Position numbers and translations under genes: made by a program. Positions 14,190 through 17,544 of a DNA stretch of 17,544 nucleotides are shown piece by piece. Position 1 is the first letter of the stretch. Every line of letters starts with the position of its first letter. Location of the stretch: assembly GCA_022712815.1 (NCBI GenBank), contig JAFLJW010000199.1, positions 1-17,544 on the forward strand. Direction: 5' to 3'. The DNA comes from Pseudodesulfovibrio sp. Its GTDB lineage: Bacteria; Desulfobacterota; Desulfovibrionia; Desulfovibrionales; Desulfovibrionaceae. The notes beneath the pieces were generated by a model. It saw only the letters and a list, made by a program, of their open reading frames with translations, was not told the origin of the DNA and did not search any database.

Positions 14190-15172
14190 TGGAAATCTTT
14201 GCGCTGACCCTTGCCGGAATTTTCATGGCCGGAGCACCGCTGGTGCTGGCAACACTTGGCGAAACACTGACCGAAAAAGCAGGGATCATCAACCTGTCGC
14301 TGGACGGCTCCATCCTGCTGTCCGCGATGACCGCGTTCGCCATTTCCACCACTTTTGACAACCCGTGGCTCGGGGTGCTGGGCGGCATGGGTGTCGGCGC
14401 ACTCATCGCAGGCGTGCTCGGTATCATCGGCATCTACCTCGGCCAATCCCAGCTTGCCGTGGGGTTCATCCTGACCCTGCTCTGCCGGGATCTGGCCTAC
14501 TTCCTCGGCCATTCATTTTCCCGCCAGCCCGGTCCGGACCTCGGCATGTGGACCATCCCCGGCATCGGCGACATCACTTTCATCGGCCCTCTTTTCGGCT
14601 CGCAATCCCCGGTGGTCTACCTGAGCCTGTTCGCCATTTTCCTCTGTTGGTGGTGGATGTACCGCACCGAAGGCGGCATCAGACTTCGCGCCGTGGGAGA
14701 ATCCCCGCGTGCGGCATTCGGACGCGGCATTCGCGTGCGACTGGTCAGATTATGCTACTGCTTGGCAGGTGGTGCGCTGGTCGGCATGGCCGGGGCCGCC
14801 TATTCACTGGCCGTCAAGCCGGGCTGGGGCCGTCCGCAGGGGTGCGAAGGAGCAGGCTGGATCGTGCTGGCCATCGTCATTTTCGGAGGCTGGCACCCGG
14901 TACGGGCCGCGCTGGGCGCGTTCTTCTTCGCCGCGATACAGATATCCGGCATCTATTTGCAGGATGTTTTCCCATCCATCCCGGCCCCGGTTTTTCAGGT
15001 GGCCCCCTTCCCCATAATGATCCTCACCCTGCTCGCCATGAACACGGGCCGCATGGGCTGGGTGCAGGACTTCGTCCGCCGCTACCCCTTCCTCAAAAAT
15101 GCCTCCAAAGGCTGGTCCGTCGAAGCCCCGGCCGCACTGGGAGAAGATTTCAACCCGAAGAAGGGATTGTAG
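14189..15172 (+). CDS. BMP-type ABC transporter permease, second subunit (YufQ-like)
   Basis: The second membrane subunit, 327 residues, many hydrophobic segments. The N-terminal block APLVLATLGETLTEKAGIIN, followed by LSLDG, matches the family motif usually written E+aGvlNlGvEG; here the usual glutamate before the glycine is aspartate (SLDG). The loop RLRAVGESPRAAFGRGI mirrors the first permease. I chose ATG 14189, which overlaps the previous stop as TGATG; an in-frame GTG at 14159 would lie inside the preceding gene. The hydrophilic C-terminal tail (about 35 residues, ending NPKKGL) is cytoplasmic. It is the last gene of the operon. No clear terminator follows before the convergent gene. 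Confidence 0.92.
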   Translation: MEIFALTLAGIFMAGAPLVLATLGETLTEKAGIINLSLDGSILLSAMTAFAISTTFDNPWLGVLGGMGVGALIAGVLGIIGIYLGQSQLAVGFILTLLCRDLAYFLGHSFSRQPGPDLGMWTIPGIGDITFIGPLFGSQSPVVYLSLFAIFLCWWWMYRTEGGIRLRAVGESPRAAFGRGIRVRLVRLCYCLAGGALVGMAGAAYSLAVKPGWGRPQGCEGAGWIVLAIVIFGGWHPVRAALGAFFFAAIQISGIYLQDVFPSIPAPVFQVAPFPIMILTLLAMNTGRMGWVQDFVRRYPFLKNASKGWSVEAPAALGEDFNPKKGL

Positions 15173-15264
15173 CCAACTCTCTCCAGTCCCCAAAAACAGC
15201 AAAAGAGAAGTACTAACAAGGTCACTCTGAAAGACTGTTGAAAAAAGGTACAAGTGCAAGAACG
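15173..15264. other. Convergent intergenic spacer at a composition boundary
   Basis: The 92 bases between the permease stop and the hydrolase stop hold no hairpin with a T tract on either strand that I would call a terminator. Base composition falls from GC-rich to AT-richer here and stays low to the right edge. No direct repeat, tRNA gene or insertion-sequence end is visible. Confidence 0.5.
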
Positions 15265-16410
15265 TTACAAGCTTCGTAATTCGTGAAGAATCCTTGCCCC
15301 CAGAATAATCGTTTGAATGACGAACTTTTCATTATTAACGCTGATAGCTACCGCGATCTTGGTCTTTTGATCGTAAAAGTAGGCTGTTCCGAAACCCGGA
15401 AAAGTACCCAGTTTACCTACAAATGTAATCGCGGGATCTTTAAATTTGAATAAAGTGCAGCCATCAAGAAAACTTCCTGTATATTCCCAACCTTCGCCTT
15501 TGGCTGTAAATTGAGCATTTTTCCCGTTGGAAAGCTTTAGAGGGGTAAGCGCTATTGTATTAAAAACATTGTTTTTTAACACCTTATCAAGGTTGACGAG
15601 TCGCACTAATTCGCTGAGAGAAGCCTCTATGTTGCCTGTCCCCTTGGCTATAGCCAGACTTGCCATAATAGGTAGCCCCACGATATCAGCAGAATGAGTG
15701 TACCCACAAGACCGGTGCCGTATGATATCGTAATCTTTGCCGACAACAAGAGATTTCATACCAAGTTTTTCGCAAATAATTTTCTGAACCTGTTCTTCAT
15801 AGCTCTTGCCCGAAACAAGCTCGCTGATCACGGCAAGCATGAGATATCCGGTATTGGAATATTTTTGATCCGTGCCAGGCTGAAAATTCAAAGACTTTGC
15901 CCCGACCATTGTTATGAGTTCTTCGGGACTCCAATGTTTAGTCATGTTTGTGTAGACAGCCTTAAGACTGAGCATATCAACAATGCCGGAGGTGTGGTCC
16001 AGCAACTGACTGATTTTAATAATCTTCCCATTTGGGAACTTCGGAAAGAAACGATCAATCGTTGTCTCGTATTCAATTTCCCCTTCTTCGATGAGCCTGT
16101 GAATAAGCGTAGCAGTGAAGACTTTTGTAACTGACCCGATCTTAAATATTTTTTCAGTGGTCATCAAAACATTGTTTTCAATACAGGCCGTGCCGAAAGC
16201 AACACTGACAGGATTATTTTCACCTTTTTTAAGAACGGCAACAACGAATCCAGGGAGATTTGGGTCTCCGGCCATCTCTTCCGCCAATCGCGTTATGATT
16301 GTCCTGATTTTTTGCTCGCCATTGTCGGCACTGGCATCAGAAAACCCAAAAAGAAAAAACAATGAAAAGAGACAAAGCAAAACGGGCACAACTCTTTTAA
16401 TGCTAGTCAT
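15265..16410 (-). CDS. Exported serine beta-lactamase-like hydrolase (S12 peptidase / class C family)
   Basis: A secreted or periplasmic serine hydrolase of 381 residues. The signal peptide is MTSIKRVVPV plus a strongly hydrophobic LLCLFSLFFLFGF, with cleavage expected after ASA (residue 28). The active-site SxxK reads GSVTK (S93, K96), the second motif is YSN (Y184-N186) and the third is KLG (K333-G335) in VGKLGTFPGFGTAYFYD. HTSGIVD near 139 is another family block. No C-terminal membrane helix follows, unlike the ClbP-type prodrug peptidases. The ATG overlaps the stop of the synthetase gene by 8 bases and has a GGAGG site, so the two are co-expressed. Likely roles are maturation or cleavage of the synthetase product, or self-protection; a D-amino-acid peptidase or esterase is equally possible. 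Low G+C compared with the left neighbours. Confidence 0.88.
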   Translation of the reverse strand: MTSIKRVVPVLLCLFSLFFLFGFSDASADNGEQKIRTIITRLAEEMAGDPNLPGFVVAVLKKGENNPVSVAFGTACIENNVLMTTEKIFKIGSVTKVFTATLIHRLIEEGEIEYETTIDRFFPKFPNGKIIKISQLLDHTSGIVDMLSLKAVYTNMTKHWSPEELITMVGAKSLNFQPGTDQKYSNTGYLMLAVISELVSGKSYEEQVQKIICEKLGMKSLVVGKDYDIIRHRSCGYTHSADIVGLPIMASLAIAKGTGNIEASLSELVRLVNLDKVLKNNVFNTIALTPLKLSNGKNAQFTAKGEGWEYTGSFLDGCTLFKFKDPAITFVGKLGTFPGFGTAYFYDQKTKIAVAISVNNEKFVIQTIILGARILHELRSL

Positions 16411-17544
16411 CGCTCAAATCCTCCAAAACATGTTTTGCGACACTCCCCACATGCCCCGGTGACAGCATGGTTTCATGGCTTCCATCAGTCCACCTGAGAA
16501 CAATATCTTCTTCTTTCAAGAATTTACTCCAACCCTGAAACTGATCATCAACAAAGTGACGAGAACTTTCAGAAATTTCACGAGCCCTCACAAGGAGTAT
16601 TTCCTTGTTTGAACAGGTCGGCCTTTCATAACGGGCAGCAGCAATGGCGTTATTGCGGTACGTATGCAACAGATTGTCCATTTGGACAGAGCTGAAACCA
16701 AACGGTAGCAGGCCTGTTTTTTCCCCGCACTCAACAAGATACTCAAGCTTCTTCTCCCGCGTGAGAGACCGCAATTTGTCCTCATCAAAGGCAAGTCCAT
16801 CCTGTAAAATCGATTTCAGCATATCAACTTCGTCTTTACCGGCAACCTGTTTTGCCTCACTATTGTCTACAACAGAATCAAGTATCAGAACAGTTCCTGA
16901 ATCATTGCCCATTCTTTCATATTTGCATGCGGCTTCGTAGGCCAAAAGACCACCAAAACTCCACCCGCCAAAAATGATATTCTCGGTTTCGACCTTGAGG
17001 ATTTCATCCAAATAGTATTCAGCCAAAGCTTCAACCCCATAAAGTTCGGTATTCAGTGCGGTTCTCTCCGAGCTGAAACCGGCGGCTTCCACCGCAAACA
17101 CGCTGTATTTGTGACTCAAAAGATTGGCCAGATCACTATAACAAAAAACACTGCCGCCTACAGGATGAAACAAGAATATGTTTTTGCCGCCTTCGCAGTG
17201 GCAAAGGTTGATCACAGGGCTATTGTTAACGCTTGTCTTTCCGGAAAAAAACTTTGAGAGAAGCGATATTGTCGGATGCGAAAAGAGTTCGGTTAAGGTT
17301 ATGTGCAATTCCAACTCTTTTTCGACCATGGCTATAAACCGGATGGCCAAAATACTATGCCCGCCCAGATCGAAAAAATTGGCATCCGCGTCAACGACAT
17401 CAAATCCAAGGAGTTTTTTCCATATCTCTGCCAACTTCTCTTCTACAGGACCGGAGAGCTTACGGCCTTCACTGTTTTTCTCCTGAGCGTGAGGCGAAGG
17501 CAGGGCTTTTTTATCCACCTTTCTGTTTATTGAAAAAGGCAACT
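16403..17544 (-). CDS. Nonribosomal peptide synthetase, C-terminal end: adenylation-domain tail, carrier domain, thioesterase (partial)
   Basis: The end of a nonribosomal peptide synthetase whose larger part lies to the right of the window. The first visible residues, LPFSINRKVDKKALPSP, are the A10 motif at the end of an adenylation domain, with NRK in place of the usual NGK. Next comes a carrier domain with FFDLGGHSILAIRF, whose serine (about residue 63) would carry phosphopantetheine. Last is a type I thioesterase: HPVGGSVFCYSDLA, nucleophile motif GWSFGG (S195), acid candidate D222 in LILDS and catalytic histidine H356 in DGSHETML. The TTG at 17542 is an internal leucine codon, not the start. 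The terminal thioesterase means this is the last module, releasing a peptide by hydrolysis or cyclisation. The adenylation specificity residues are outside the window. Confidence 0.93.
   Translation of the reverse strand, partial: LPFSINRKVDKKALPSPHAQEKNSEGRKLSGPVEEKLAEIWKKLLGFDVVDADANFFDLGGHSILAIRFIAMVEKELELHITLTELFSHPTISLLSKFFSGKTSVNNSPVINLCHCEGGKNIFLFHPVGGSVFCYSDLANLLSHKYSVFAVEAAGFSSERTALNTELYGVEALAEYYLDEILKVETENIIFGGWSFGGLLAYEAACKYERMGNDSGTVLILDSVVDNSEAKQVAGKDEVDMLKSILQDGLAFDEDKLRSLTREKKLEYLVECGEKTGLLPFGFSSVQMDNLLHTYRNNAIAAARYERPTCSNKEILLVRAREISESSRHFVDDQFQGWSKFLKEEDIVLRWTDGSHETMLSPGHVGSVAKHVLEDLSDD

Noticed and set aside
1..17544. CRISPR array, insertion sequence, integrase or rRNA genes
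   Set aside because: No regularly spaced direct repeats, transposase or integrase motifs, or rRNA-like stretches were seen in either strand.

Overview
The window reads as a chromosomal segment of a Gram-negative bacterium. The binding protein has a plain signal peptide without a lipobox cysteine. The glutamine synthetase is the large type III enzyme, and the core is rich in G+C (by eye near 58-60%). The combination of a type III glutamine synthetase, GreA and a BMP-type ABC transporter would fit a Desulfovibrio-like deltaproteobacterium, but this is inferred from gene content and is not proven.

Positions 1-5230 hold a galactose (Leloir) operon on the minus strand, in the order galT, galK, lacI-type regulator, galM, sugar ABC-transporter ATPase (cut by the left edge). 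The genes overlap by 4 bases or sit 5-38 bases apart. Its control region has a perfect 14-base LacI-family operator, a TTGACA box, and a run of ten G exactly where the galT ribosome binding site should be. The pathway would import a galactose-containing sugar, convert the beta anomer to alpha (GalM), phosphorylate it (GalK) and exchange it onto UDP (GalT), under the repressor encoded in the same operon. galE is not in the window.

Positions 5395-10232 hold minus-strand housekeeping genes: type III glutamine synthetase with its own terminator, then greA followed by a two-gene unit. That unit comprises a 260-residue cysteine-rich protein and an RluA-type pseudouridine synthase joined by a GTGA stop/start overlap. 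In other bacteria these two parts occur, as I recall, as one fused protein. A three-block motif is shared by the control regions of glnN and greA.

Positions 10320-15172 hold a plus-strand four-gene ABC importer of the BMP (basic membrane protein, nucleoside-type) class: periplasmic binding protein, double ATPase and two permeases, tightly packed.

Positions 15265-17544 look different. Base composition drops (by eye to the mid 40s % G+C) and the strand switches back. The segment carries the C-terminal end of a nonribosomal peptide synthetase (end of an adenylation domain, carrier domain, thioesterase), overlapped by an exported serine beta-lactamase-like hydrolase of the S12 type. This is probably the edge of an acquired biosynthetic gene cluster that continues to the right of the window, and it is the most attractive lead here.
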